Of a stretch of DNA of 64,000 nucleotides, positions 38,799 through 50,058 are shown piece by piece. This stretch comes from Pirellulaceae bacterium. GTDB taxonomy: Bacteria; Planctomycetota; Planctomycetia; Pirellulales; Pirellulaceae. Positions within the stretch are counted from its first letter, which is position 1. Each line of letters begins with the position of its first letter. The stretch covers positions 1-64,000 of the forward strand of contig JAGFJK010000334.1 of assembly GCA_024102795.1 (NCBI GenBank). Reading direction: 5' to 3'. The translations under genes and the position numbers were made by a program. A model generated the notes under the pieces. It was not told the origin of the DNA, searched no databases, and saw only the letters and a program-made list of their open reading frames with translations.

Positions 38799-38941
38799 GA
38801 ACGATTGAGGACAATCGTTCCACCAGAGAACGATTGGGGACAATCGTTCCACCAAGGAACGAATGCGGACAATCGTTCCACCAAGGAACGAATGCGGGCA
38901 ATCGCTCCACCAAGGAACGAATGCGGGCAATCGTTCCACAC
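38799..38941. repeat. Palindromic array, five 29-bp units, abutting DUF1559 copy 2 stop
   Basis: Units start at 38799, 38828, 38857, 38886 and 38915. The first two have arms AACGATTG/CAATCGTT around GAGGA or GGGGA; the last three have a left arm AACGAATG that pairs less well. The last unit ends at the stop codon of the next gene. Just upstream a stem GGCCCGTCAC/GTGACGGGCC lies at 38752-38783. Confidence 0.9.
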
Positions 38942-40012
38942 TTACGGCAATTCGACTGGTTCTCCGTCGGCCGAGTAATTGAGTCTCAACAATACGAAGT
39001 AATCCATCAGTTCCGGCAGGAACTTGACCGCTCCATCGCACATCACGAACTGAGCCCCGCCCGGATGGAAGCTGTTGAAGTTCCAGGCATAATTGCGGCG
39101 ATAGACGTCGCCGTTGTAAATTCCGTTAATGTGGAACCAGATCCGGTAGCGAACGTCCGAAAGCGAGGACAGCACGCGGCTGCTGCTGCTGACCACTCGG
39201 CCGTGGCAGCAGGTGTGCGTGCCGGTCAGCCCCCACGGGCCGTAGACCCAGCTTGTCTTCTGATCCAGGCCGTCGCCACCGGCCGCCTCGCCGACCATGG
39301 TCGTGTTGCTGCTGCCGTCACGCAGGTCGGCGAACTTGGCCGCGCCGTCGTTGCCGAACGCGCCCCGCCGGATATCGCTGCTCTTGGTCGAATACGGCGA
39401 GTCGTAGTCCGTGAACACGCCCGTGCAGAACAGATAGCTGGCCCGCCGAGCGTTGACCATCGTGTAGAAATCGGAAGTCATGCCCGGATTCCGCGTACGC
39501 AACTCGCCACCGTTCGGGTCCGACGGGCATTCCAGCCACTTCAGCCGGATACCGTCGCCGTTCCTGCCCGGTCCGCCCAGGTTCGTGTTCCAGTAACCAT
39601 CGTTGTTCCGATCGCTGGACGGATCGTCCGTGCCCATCACCATATGCCCGTAGGGGCTCGACATGCTGGAGCACTGATTGAAATCGTACTTGTCGTGGAC
39701 CGTGTCGCCCTCGATGAACGGCAGCAGCAGCGCGAAGCCCGTGGTGTTCTTCACACCGCCATTGGCCGCGTGATAGGCGGCACTGTTATAGCGGCCCGAA
39801 CTCAGCAGGGCTGGCGGAAACGTGTGGTACGTGTCGTGGTAATTGTGCACCGCCAGGCCAATTTGCTTGAGATTGTTGCTGCACTGCATGCGGCGAGCCG
39901 CCTCGCGAGCAGCCTGCACGGCCGGCAGCAGCAGGGCCACCAGGATGCCGATGATGGCAATCACGACCAGCAGTTCGACGAGCGTAAAGGCCCGTCTGGA
40001 GCGACGTAGCAT
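38942..40012 (-). CDS. DUF1559 pseudopilin-like protein, copy 2
   Basis: 356 residues from ATG 40012; a longer frame reaches 40051 but would add residues before the basic prepilin start. The prepilin motif is [15 protein letters not shown], so the pre-cleavage residue is Ala rather than Gly, unlike copies 1, 4 and 5. DUF1559 motifs are as in the neighbours. Its stop abuts the 29-bp palindromic array. A 6-bp-stem leader hairpin lies at 40108-40125. Confidence 0.92.
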   Translation of the reverse strand: MLRRSRRAFTLVELLVVIAIIGILVALLLPAVQAAREAARRMQCSNNLKQIGLAVHNYHDTYHTFPPALLSSGRYNSAAYHAANGGVKNTTGFALLLPFIEGDTVHDKYDFNQCSSMSSPYGHMVMGTDDPSSDRNNDGYWNTNLGGPGRNGDGIRLKWLECPSDPNGGELRTRNPGMTSDFYTMVNARRASYLFCTGVFTDYDSPYSTKSSDIRRGAFGNDGAAKFADLRDGSSNTTMVGEAAGGDGLDQKTSWVYGPWGLTGTHTCCHGRVVSSSSRVLSSLSDVRYRIWFHINGIYNGDVYRRNYAWNFNSFHPGGAQFVMCDGAVKFLPELMDYFVLLRLNYSADGEPVELP

Positions 40013-40107
40013 GGAACGAACTCCTTGGGAAAACCGACAGGAAAAAAACAACGGACTACGGATCCGTAGACTCGAAGCTCAGATAGGCACTTGTTTTTTC
40101 GACTGTC

Positions 40108-40200
40108 GCCGCCGTGACTGGCGGCAGGGAGCTGACGTGACAACGGCCCCCCAAGACGGGCTTATTGAAACGAATCAACACCCTGGTTGCAAGAAAATTC
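40108..40200 (-). promoter_or_regulatory. Leader hairpin and conserved block upstream of DUF1559 copy 2
   Basis: A GCCGCC/GGCGGC hairpin with six-base loop at 40108-40125 is followed on the plus strand by AGGGA; further out, at about 40163-40200, are ATTGAAACGAA and GCAAGAAAATTC. The same two parts precede copy 3 in the same order. Confidence 0.5.
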
Positions 40201-40287
40201 CGGAACTTTCAGCGAGTTTTGGTGAAAAAAATCCCTCCCGTTACGATATTAGTGACAAACTTGGCGGTTTGGGGCAGGGCGACATGG

Positions 40288-40505
40288 GCGAGCGGCGGGC
40301 GTGAGCCCGCTGTTTCTTTTCGCGTTTTTCGACGATCCTCTGAAACAGGGGGCTGACGCCCCCCGCTCGCCAGAAACAGGGGGCAACGTCCACCGCTCGC
40401 CTGAAACAGGGGGCAACGTCTCCAGCTCGCCAGAAACAGGGGGCTCACGCCCACCGCTCGCCTGAAACAGGGGACTGACAACCACCGCTCGCCCAGGCGA
40501 GCGGA
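40288..40505. repeat. GTNA-loop hairpin array downstream of DUF1559 copy 3
   Basis: One forward unit (GCGGGC-GTGA-GCCCGC then TGTTTCTTTT) at 40288-40320, then about five inverted units from 40341 to 40500, each with GAAACAGGGGGC and CCGCTCGCC. The inverted units are oriented so that the T-rich tail follows the stem in the direction of copy 3. Several have decayed stems. Confidence 0.85.
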
Positions 40506-40528
40506 GGTCACGCCAGGCCCGCACCAGC

Positions 40529-41596
40529 CTACGGCAGCTCGACCGGTTCCCCATCCGCGATGTAGCTCAGTCGCAGCAAAACGAAGTAATCCATCAATTC
40601 GGGCAGGAACTTGACCGCGCCGTCGCACATCACGAACTGCGCGCCGCCCGGATGAAAGCTGTTGTAGTTCCAGGCGTAATTGCGGCGATAGGCGTCGTTG
40701 TTGTAGATGCCATTGATGTGGAACCAGATCCGGTAGCGCGCGTCGGCCAGTGACCTCAGCACGCGGCTGCTGCTGCTGACCACTCGGCCGTGGCAGCAGG
40801 TATGCGTGCCGGTCAAACCCCAAGGGCCGTAGACCCAGCTCGTCTTCTGGTCCAAACCGTCGCCACCAGCCGCCTCGCCGACCATGGTCGAATTGCTGGT
40901 CCCGTCGCGGATGTCGGCGAACTTCGCCGCCCCGTCATTGCCGAACGCTCCCCGCCGGATGTCGCTGCTGTAGACCTGAAAAGCAGCGTTGTAATCCGTG
41001 AACACGCCCGTGTTGAACAGGTAGCTGGCCCGGCGAGCGTTCCGCATGGTGTAGAAGTTCGTTGTCCCCTGCTGGTAGTTGCGCAGCTCGCCGGCGTTCG
41101 GATCCGAGGGGCACTCCAGCCACTTCAGCCGGATGCCATCGCCGTTCTTGCCCGGTCCGCCCAGGTTCGTGTTCCAGTAACCATCGTTGTTCCGGTCGCT
41201 GGCCTGGTCATCGGTGCCGATCACCGCGTGACCATAGGGGCTCGACATGCTGGAACATTGATTGAAATCGTACTTGTCGTGAATCGTGTCGCCCTCGATG
41301 AAAGGCAACAGCAACGCGAAGCCCGTCGTGTTCTTCACCCCTCCGTTGGCGGCGTGGTAGGCGGCGCTGTTGTAGCGGCCAGAGCCGAGCAGGGCCGGTG
41401 GAAATACATGGTACGTGTCATGGTAGTTGTGGACCGCCAGGCCAATCTGCTTGAGGTTGTTGCCGCATTGCATGCGGCGAGCCGCTTCACGGGCGGCCTG
41501 GACGGCTGGCAGCAGCAGGGCCACCAGGATGCCAATGATGGCGATCACGACCAGCAGTTCGACGAGCGTGAACGCGCGTCTTGAGCGATGCGACAT
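40529..41596 (-). CDS. DUF1559 pseudopilin-like protein, copy 3
   Basis: 355 residues from ATG 41596, preceded by AAGGAG; the frame continues upstream to 41791 but that part lacks similarity. Prepilin motif [14 protein letters not shown], again with Ala before the cleavage point. It differs from the others by CGNNLKQIG in place of [12 protein letters not shown]1559 body and C-terminal GEPVELP are conserved. Confidence 0.92.
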   Translation of the reverse strand: MSHRSRRAFTLVELLVVIAIIGILVALLLPAVQAAREAARRMQCGNNLKQIGLAVHNYHDTYHVFPPALLGSGRYNSAAYHAANGGVKNTTGFALLLPFIEGDTIHDKYDFNQCSSMSSPYGHAVIGTDDQASDRNNDGYWNTNLGGPGKNGDGIRLKWLECPSDPNAGELRNYQQGTTNFYTMRNARRASYLFNTGVFTDYNAAFQVYSSDIRRGAFGNDGAAKFADIRDGTSNSTMVGEAAGGDGLDQKTSWVYGPWGLTGTHTCCHGRVVSSSSRVLRSLADARYRIWFHINGIYNNDAYRRNYAWNYNSFHPGGAQFVMCDGAVKFLPELMDYFVLLRLSYIADGEPVELP

Positions 41597-41708
41597 GAGA
41601 AGTGCTCCTTGAATAACCGACAGGAAAACAACGGAAGAAGACGTGTTCGCGGACTCGAACGCCCCGTTCGAATGGCCAAATGGGATCGAAGTGTTTCCGT
41701 CGACTCTA

Positions 41709-41800
41709 GCCGCCGAGATTGGCGGCAGGGAAACGGCGCGACTGCCGCTCCCAGATGTGCCCATTGAAACGAAGCCGACCCCTGGCCGCAAGAAAATTCT
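41709..41800 (-). promoter_or_regulatory. Leader hairpin and conserved block upstream of DUF1559 copy 3
   Basis: GCCGCC/GGCGGC with six-base loop at 41709-41726, followed by AGGGA; outer block CATTGAAACGAAGCC and GCAAGAAAATTC at about 41762-41800. Matches the layout before copy 2. Confidence 0.5.
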
Positions 41801-41974
41801 GACTATTTTTGACGTTTTCAGTGGAAACGAGCTATCGGTCTACGGAATTAGCACCGGAACAGGTGGTGCGAAACTGGTCTGCCGAACGGGACGATACCCC
41901 CTCTACCGAACCACGTTTGATCGTTCGCCTACGCGGGGGGGCAGGATTTCGGCCGGTGCGTCGCGGACGCAATG

Positions 41975-42025
41975 AAAAAAGGGTCGCCACCAAGCCCTCG
42001 CCGTGCGAGTGGCTGGCCGCGACCC
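41975..42025 (-). terminator. Candidate intrinsic terminator after DUF1559 copy 4
   Basis: GGGTCGC (41981-41987) pairs with GCGACCC (42019-42025); on the minus strand a run of six T follows. The palindromic array lies between it and the gene. Confidence 0.5.
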
Positions 42026-42084
42026 TGCGATTCGTCGTTTGATGACGTAACCGGGCGGTGACCGGCCTGAGGCCGGTCTCCGCA

Positions 42085-42351
42085 GAGCGACTGGGGACAG
42101 TCGCTCCACTATCCGAGCGACTGGGGACAGTCGCTCCACCATCCGAGCGACTGGGGACAGTCGCTCCACCATCCGAGCGACTGGGGACAGTCGCTCCACC
42201 ATCCGAGCGACTGGGGACAGTCGCTCCACTATCCGAGCGACTGGGGACAGTCGCTCCACCATCCGAGCGACTGGGGACAGTCGCTCCACTATCCGAGCGA
42301 CTGGGGACAGTCGCTCCACTATCCGAGCGACTGGGGACAGTCGCTCCACCC
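42085..42351. repeat. Palindromic array, nine 30-bp units, abutting DUF1559 copy 4 stop
   Basis: Units start at 42085 and every 30 bp to 42325. Each carries arms AGCGACTG/CAGTCGCT around GGGGA and a linker CCAC(C/T)ATCCG. Units are nearly identical except for the C/T. The last ends at the stop codon. A hairpin ACCGGCCTGAGGCCGGT precedes the array at 42061-42077. Confidence 0.95.
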
Positions 42352-43428
42352 TTAGGGCAGTTCCACCGGTTCGCCGTCGGCGATGTAGTTCAGCCGCAAC
42401 AGCACGAAGTAGTCCATCAGTTCCGGCAGGAACTTGACGGCCCCGTCGCACATCACGAACTGCGCCCCGCCCGGATGAAAGCTGTTGAAGTTCCAGGCGT
42501 AACTGCGGCGGTAGACGTCGCCGTTGTAGATGCCGTTGATGTGGAACCAGATGCGGTACCGCACGTCCGCCAGCGAAGTGAGCACCCGCGTGCTGCTGCT
42601 GACCACTCGGCCGTGGCAGCAGGTATGCGTCCCGTTCAGGCCCCACGGCCCAAACAGCGCGTAGGTCTTCTGGTCCAATCCATCGCCGCCGGCCGCTTCG
42701 CCCACCATCGTCGTGTTGCTGCTGCCGTCGCGCAGATCGGCGAACTTGGCCGCTCCGTTGTTACCAAACGCTCCCTGGCGAATGTCGCTCGCCTTGGTGT
42801 GCCAGGGCGTGTCGTAGTCCGTGAACACGCCCGTGCAGAACAGATAGCTCGCTCGCCGAGCGTCCCGCATGCTGTAATAGTCGCCCGAATTGCCCGGCTG
42901 GTTGCTCCGCAGCTCACCCGCCACCGGATCCGAGGGGCATTCCAGCCACTTCAGCCGGATGCCTTCTCCCGCCTTGCCGGGGCCGCCCAGGTTCGTGTTC
43001 CAGTACCCGTCGGCGTTCAAGTCGCTGGCCTGGTCGTCCGTGCCCGCCACCATCCCGCCGGCCAGCGGGTTGGAAACACTCGAACACAAGTTGAAGTCGT
43101 ACTTGTCGTGAACCGTGTTGCCTTCAATGAAAGGCAACAGCATCGCGAAACCGGTCGTGTTCTTGACGCCGCCCCGGAAGTGGCTGGTGGCTCCAGCCGA
43201 GATCCGCCCGGAGTTCAACAGGGCCGGCGGAAACACGTGATACGTGTCGTGGTAGTTGTGCACCGCCAGGCCAATCTGCTTCAGATTGTTACTGCACTGC
43301 ATGCGGCGAGCCGCTTCGCGCGCGGCTTGCACCGCCGGCAGCAGCAGCGCCACCAGAATTCCAATGATGGCAATCACCACCAGCAGCTCCACCAGCGTGA
43401 AGCCTCGTCTTGTTCCAGGCTTCGACAT
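42352..43428 (-). CDS. DUF1559 pseudopilin-like protein, copy 4
   Basis: 358 residues from ATG 43428. Prepilin motif [14 protein letters not shown] with Gly before cleavage. DUF1559 with [17 protein letters not shown], closest in this part to copy 5. Stop abuts the nine-unit array. The upstream interval to 43766 shows neither the leader hairpin nor the conserved block found before copies 1-3. Confidence 0.93.
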   Translation of the reverse strand: MSKPGTRRGFTLVELLVVIAIIGILVALLLPAVQAAREAARRMQCSNNLKQIGLAVHNYHDTYHVFPPALLNSGRISAGATSHFRGGVKNTTGFAMLLPFIEGNTVHDKYDFNLCSSVSNPLAGGMVAGTDDQASDLNADGYWNTNLGGPGKAGEGIRLKWLECPSDPVAGELRSNQPGNSGDYYSMRDARRASYLFCTGVFTDYDTPWHTKASDIRQGAFGNNGAAKFADLRDGSSNTTMVGEAAGGDGLDQKTYALFGPWGLNGTHTCCHGRVVSSSTRVLTSLADVRYRIWFHINGIYNGDVYRRSYAWNFNSFHPGGAQFVMCDGAVKFLPELMDYFVLLRLNYIADGEPVELP

Positions 43429-43766
43429 ACATCGACCTCCGCGAAACAGGAAAGTATTGAAGACAACGAGCGCGCAAGGCGCAACAGTCCGAGGGAGGGC
43501 CGCTCACTCCAGAATCAAGCCGAGACGTTCAAGTCAGGTGGGCAGATCAGGTGGGAAACACCAGTCGGCAAACCGGGGGAGGGTCGTTCGGCAGGTCGCA
43601 AAGGCGTGCGCGAGGCAGGAGAGTAGCTGTATTAGAATTGACGACCGCAAACTGTGCAAGAGATCGGCGGAGCGGAATTAATGCGGAGCGTCGAACGACT
43701 GGTTCGGTGGGAGCGGAAAATCGCCGCATGCACCGTTAAACGAGGGGATATTGTTCGCGCAAGGCC

Positions 43767-43814
43767 AAGAAAACGGGCCGCGGCCAACTCGCCCCTGGAT
43801 GAGTTGGCCGCGGC
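43767..43814 (-). terminator. Candidate intrinsic terminator after DUF1559 copy 5
   Basis: A perfect 14-bp stem, GCCGCGGCCAACTC (43777-43790) with GAGTTGGCCGCGGC (43801-43814), ten-base loop; on the minus strand it is followed by CCGTTTTCTT. Confidence 0.6.
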
Positions 43815-43882
43815 GTTGACCGTAACGGGTCTCAGACCGGCCCTGCGGTTGCGGTAGTGATGGGCCTGCGGCCCTGTCGGCA

Positions 43883-43972
43883 GAACGATTGGGACAATCG
43901 TTCCACCAACCAAAGAACGATTGGGACAATCGTTCCACCAACCAAAGAACGATTGGGACAATCGTTCCACAC
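43883..43972. repeat. Palindromic array, three 32-bp units, abutting DUF1559 copy 5 stop
   Basis: Units start at 43883, 43915 and 43947. Arms are AACGATTG/CAATCGTT, as in the 29-bp array, but the centre is shorter by one G (GGGA) and the linker longer (CCACCAACCAAA). A short header GGGCCTGCGGCCC lies at 43862-43874. Confidence 0.9.
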
Positions 43973-45046
43973 TTATGGCAGTTCCACCGGCTCGCCGTCG
44001 GCCGAGTAGTTCAGCCGCAGCAGCACGAAATAGTCCATCAGCTCGGGCAGGAACTTCACCGCCCCGTCGCACATCACAAACTGAGCGCCGCCCGGATGGA
44101 AGCTGTTGAAGTTCCAGGCGTAGCTGCGGCGGTACACGTCGGCATTGTAGATGCCATTCACGTGGAACCAGATGCGGTAACGGACGTCCGAAAGGGAGGT
44201 GAGCACTCGGCTGCTGCTGCTCACCACTCGGCCATGACAGCAGGTATGCGTGCCCGTCAAACCCCAGGGACCGTACTGCCAGGCCGTCTTCTGGTCCAGG
44301 CCGTCGCCGCCCGCCGCCTCGCCCACCATCGTCGTGTTGCTGCTGCCGTCACGCAGGTCGGCGAACTTGGCCGCCCCGTCGTTGCCGAACGCGCCCCGGC
44401 GAATGTCGTTGCTCTTGGTGTGATACGGCGTATCGTAATCCGTGAACACGCCCGTGCAGAACAGGTAGCTCGCCCGGCGAGCGTTCCGCATGGTGTAGAA
44501 ATCCGCCGGATTGCCCGGTTGGTTCGTCCGCAATTCGCCCGCCACCGGGTCCGACGGACATTCGAGCCACTTCAGCCGAAGGCCTTCCCCGTCCTTGCCC
44601 GGCCCGCCGAGGTTGGTGTTCCAGTAGCCGTCCAGGTTCAGGTCGCTGGACACATCGTCCGTTCCAGTGACCGGACCACCGTACGGACTTGACATGCTCG
44701 AACACTGGTTGAAATCGTACTTGTCGTGGACCGTGTCGCCTTCGATAAACGGCAGCAGCAGGGCGAAACCGGTCGTATTCTTGACGCCGCCCTTGTAGTA
44801 GGTGGTCCACCCGCCATTCATCCGCCCGGAGTTCATCAAGGCCGGCGGGAACGTATGGTAGGTGTCGTGATAGTTGTGCACCGCCAGGCCAATCTGCTTG
44901 AGATTGTTGCTGCACTGCATGCGGCGAGCCGCCTCGCGCGCGGCCTGAACCGCCGGCAGCAGCAAGGCGACCAGAATCCCGATAATGGCGATCACCACCA
45001 GCAGTTCCACCAGCGTAAAGCCTCGTCTTGTCCCAACCTTCAACAT
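43973..45046 (-). CDS. DUF1559 pseudopilin-like protein, copy 5
   Basis: 357 residues from ATG 45046. Prepilin motif [14 protein letters not shown]. The section MNSGRMNGGWTTYYKGGVKN is nearly the same as in copy 1, and the [17 protein letters not shown] section resembles copy 4, so segments may have been exchanged between copies. Stop abuts the three-unit array. Confidence 0.93.
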   Translation of the reverse strand: MLKVGTRRGFTLVELLVVIAIIGILVALLLPAVQAAREAARRMQCSNNLKQIGLAVHNYHDTYHTFPPALMNSGRMNGGWTTYYKGGVKNTTGFALLLPFIEGDTVHDKYDFNQCSSMSSPYGGPVTGTDDVSSDLNLDGYWNTNLGGPGKDGEGLRLKWLECPSDPVAGELRTNQPGNPADFYTMRNARRASYLFCTGVFTDYDTPYHTKSNDIRRGAFGNDGAAKFADLRDGSSNTTMVGEAAGGDGLDQKTAWQYGPWGLTGTHTCCHGRVVSSSSRVLTSLSDVRYRIWFHVNGIYNADVYRRSYAWNFNSFHPGGAQFVMCDGAVKFLPELMDYFVLLRLNYSADGEPVELP

Positions 45047-45460
45047 GCGCGGATCTCCGTGAAAAAGAGCAAGAAATGAGTATGAGTACGTAGCCTGGGA
45101 AACACAGGAAAAAATGCCGTTTCGCCGTCAGGGGGCCGTTTCGCCGCCAGGGAGAAGGAGAGAATTCTCCGGACTGGCGCCGGAACTCGCACTTGCTTGC
45201 GCCCCTCGCTGGCGTTTTCCTCGCCGCGACTCCAATCCGGGAGCCACCTCCAACCGGGCACAAACACCGTGACGGTGGGGCAGCGGCCAGCCCCTAATAA
45301 TTGAACCCCGAAAAAGCCCGGCGGAATTCCACACCGCCCCCACGTACCCCCCCCAACTTCTCTTTACGCCGCTTGCCCCGGTTGGTATCAGTTCGCCTTC
45401 CGTCGCCCAAAGTCAAACCTTCCCTGGTCGCAGTCCCCGCGTTCCAGCCGGAGCTGTTCC
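45047..45460. other. Divergent intergenic region, DUF1559 copy 5 / glycosyltransferase
   Basis: 414 bp between divergent starts. Contains a short duplication (GCCGTTTCGCCGTCAGGG / GCCGTTTCGCCGCCAGGG near 45115-45152) and a pyrimidine-rich stretch before the glycosyltransferase. No gene or clear promoter boxes seen. Confidence 0.5.
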
Positions 45461-47170
45461 ATGCCAGCACACCAAGTCGAACTTACTCCCCCGACTGACC
45501 AAGATTGCTCCTCCCGCTGGTGGCTCGAGTGGGAACTGGCCCTGCTCTGCCTGCTCGTGGCGGTCTGCTACCTGATTCCACTCGACTGGCTCGTGGTGCG
45601 TGGCGAAGAGCCTCGCCGGGCCCAAGTGGCCCGCGAAATGATCGCCAGCGGCGACTGGATCGTTCCCCGTTACCAGGGCACGCTGTTTCTAAGCCGCCCG
45701 CCCTTGCAGAACTGGCTGCTGGCCGGGCTGGGCCTGCTGCGGGGCGACGTGGACCCGGTGGCCATCCGTTTGCCGAGCGTGATCGCCGTCTGGCTCACCT
45801 CGCTGCTCGTCTATGCCTACGGCCGGCGGTTCCTCTCCCGCCTGGGCAGCCTGACCGCGGCGGCCGGTTTCTTGACCATGGGGCAAGTGCTGGAGCTGGG
45901 CCGCAGCGGGGAAACCGAAGCCCTGTTCACGCTGCTCGTCGCCGGTTCACTGCTGGTCTGGCACGCCGGTGCCGCCCGCGGCCGGATTTCGACCGCCACC
46001 TGGCTGGCCGCCTACGCGCTTGTGGCGCTGGGCGTTCTGACCAAGGGCCCACAGGCGCCCGTCTACTTCGCGGGTTCCGTCGGCACTTACCTGCTGCTGA
46101 CCGGTCGCTGGCGGGAAGCGTTCTCGCTCGGCCACCTGGCCGGCATCGCGCTCAGCCTGGTCCTTTGGGGCGCCTGGCAAGGCGCGTACCTGGCCGCCGA
46201 GGGCTGGGAGGCCACGCGGCGCATGTACTGGGACGACGTCGCGATGCGGTTTGAAGACAGCAGTTGGGCGAACTTCGCCGAGCACCTGGTGACTTACCCG
46301 TTCGAACTGCTCGCCTGCACCTTGCCCTGGTCGGGCCTGCTGGCGGCCTACCTGTTCCCGGCCGTCCGCCGCTCGCTGGGCACCGCTCGGCGCGAAGCCC
46401 TGTTCCTGATCGTCTGCCTGGCCGTGACGTTTCCGACCTGCTGGCTGGTGCAAGGCGCCAAGGGCCGCTACTACATGCCGCTGTATCCGTGCCTCGCGCT
46501 GCTGGTTGGTTTGTACGTGGAGCGGATGGTGCAGGAAGTTGCCTTGCGCAAACCGTGGCGAGCGTTCAGCGACACACTGACCGTCATCCTGGCCGCCAGC
46601 GGGCTGGCTCTGGCCGCGTTCCCACTGGTATCCCAACGGCTGTTCGAACTGGCATTCCCGGCCTGGGCCGGCCTGCTGCTGGGATGCGGAGCCTGGTCAG
46701 CCGCCTGGCTGGTGCACCGCGGCCGGCAGGGAGCCGACGGGCGGCGAGTCGAAGCGGCTGTGGCCTCGCTGGCCAGCTTTCTGGCGATTCTGTACGGCAC
46801 CTTCGTCGTCACGCTGACCGCCGCCGACGCAACTCGCACCGACCTGGAGGTGGCTCGACTCCGCGCGCAACTACCCGCGGACGCTCGCCTGGTCAGCTAC
46901 GGGATGGTCGACCCGATGTTCCTGTACTACTTCAACCGCCCCATTGAGTACCGGTCGCGCAAGCCCGAGGACGTGCAGCGCGACACGGCCGAGTACTTCT
47001 GCCTGTCGTCGGCCTGGGGCAATCCGCCGCCCGAATCGCTGCGGTTCGCCTGGGAACCGGTGGCCGTCGTGTCGTGCGAGCGGTCGATCAAGGACGACCC
47101 GCAGCGCGTGGTGCGGATCGGCCGCCGCGTGGCCGCGGTCGCGGACGGGAAGCGAGTCATTAGTCATTAG
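45461..47170 (+). CDS. GT39/ArnT-like membrane glycosyltransferase
   Basis: 569 residues with about ten to twelve membrane segments. The first luminal loop has RGEEPRRAQVAREMIASGDWIVPRYQG and LSRPPLQNW, the pattern of PMT/ArnT family enzymes that use polyprenyl-phosphate sugars. TKGPQAPVYF and VQGAKGRYYMPLYPCLALLVG are also typical. It would glycosylate lipid or protein on the outer face of the inner membrane; the target is unknown. The last codons and TAG stop are supplied by a 7-bp ATTAGTC repeat, so the native end may have been altered. Confidence 0.88.
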   Translation: MPAHQVELTPPTDQDCSSRWWLEWELALLCLLVAVCYLIPLDWLVVRGEEPRRAQVAREMIASGDWIVPRYQGTLFLSRPPLQNWLLAGLGLLRGDVDPVAIRLPSVIAVWLTSLLVYAYGRRFLSRLGSLTAAAGFLTMGQVLELGRSGETEALFTLLVAGSLLVWHAGAARGRISTATWLAAYALVALGVLTKGPQAPVYFAGSVGTYLLLTGRWREAFSLGHLAGIALSLVLWGAWQGAYLAAEGWEATRRMYWDDVAMRFEDSSWANFAEHLVTYPFELLACTLPWSGLLAAYLFPAVRRSLGTARREALFLIVCLAVTFPTCWLVQGAKGRYYMPLYPCLALLVGLYVERMVQEVALRKPWRAFSDTLTVILAASGLALAAFPLVSQRLFELAFPAWAGLLLGCGAWSAAWLVHRGRQGADGRRVEAAVASLASFLAILYGTFVVTLTAADATRTDLEVARLRAQLPADARLVSYGMVDPMFLYYFNRPIEYRSRKPEDVQRDTAEYFCLSSAWGNPPPESLRFAWEPVAVVSCERSIKDDPQRVVRIGRRVAAVADGKRVISH

Positions 47171-47226
47171 TCATTAGTCATTAGTCATTAGTCAATTTGC
47201 AATTTGCAATTTGCAATTTGCAATTC
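47157..47226. repeat. 7-bp tandem repeats (AGTCATT and ATTTGCA)
   Basis: About five AGTCATT units from within the end of the glycosyltransferase gene, then four ATTTGCA units. The ATTTGCA part recurs at 9617-9640. Confidence 0.85.
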
Positions 47227-47289
47227 CCCAAACGAAGAGCATCCATCCTCGCGCCGGCGTGGTGCCAGGCCACTGTGCTGAGCGGCCGC

Positions 47290-50052
<2,763 letters not shown>

Positions 50053-50058
50053 CGGCGG

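Noticed and set aside
42085..42351. CRISPR-like array (regular 30-bp period)
   Set aside because: Units are contiguous palindromes with no variable spacers, and no cas genes are near.
42058..43626. Plus-strand frame encoding a repeated SERLGTVAP protein
   Set aside because: It arises from translating the palindromic array and the antisense of DUF1559 copy 4; a DUF1559 gene with clear motifs occupies the other strand.
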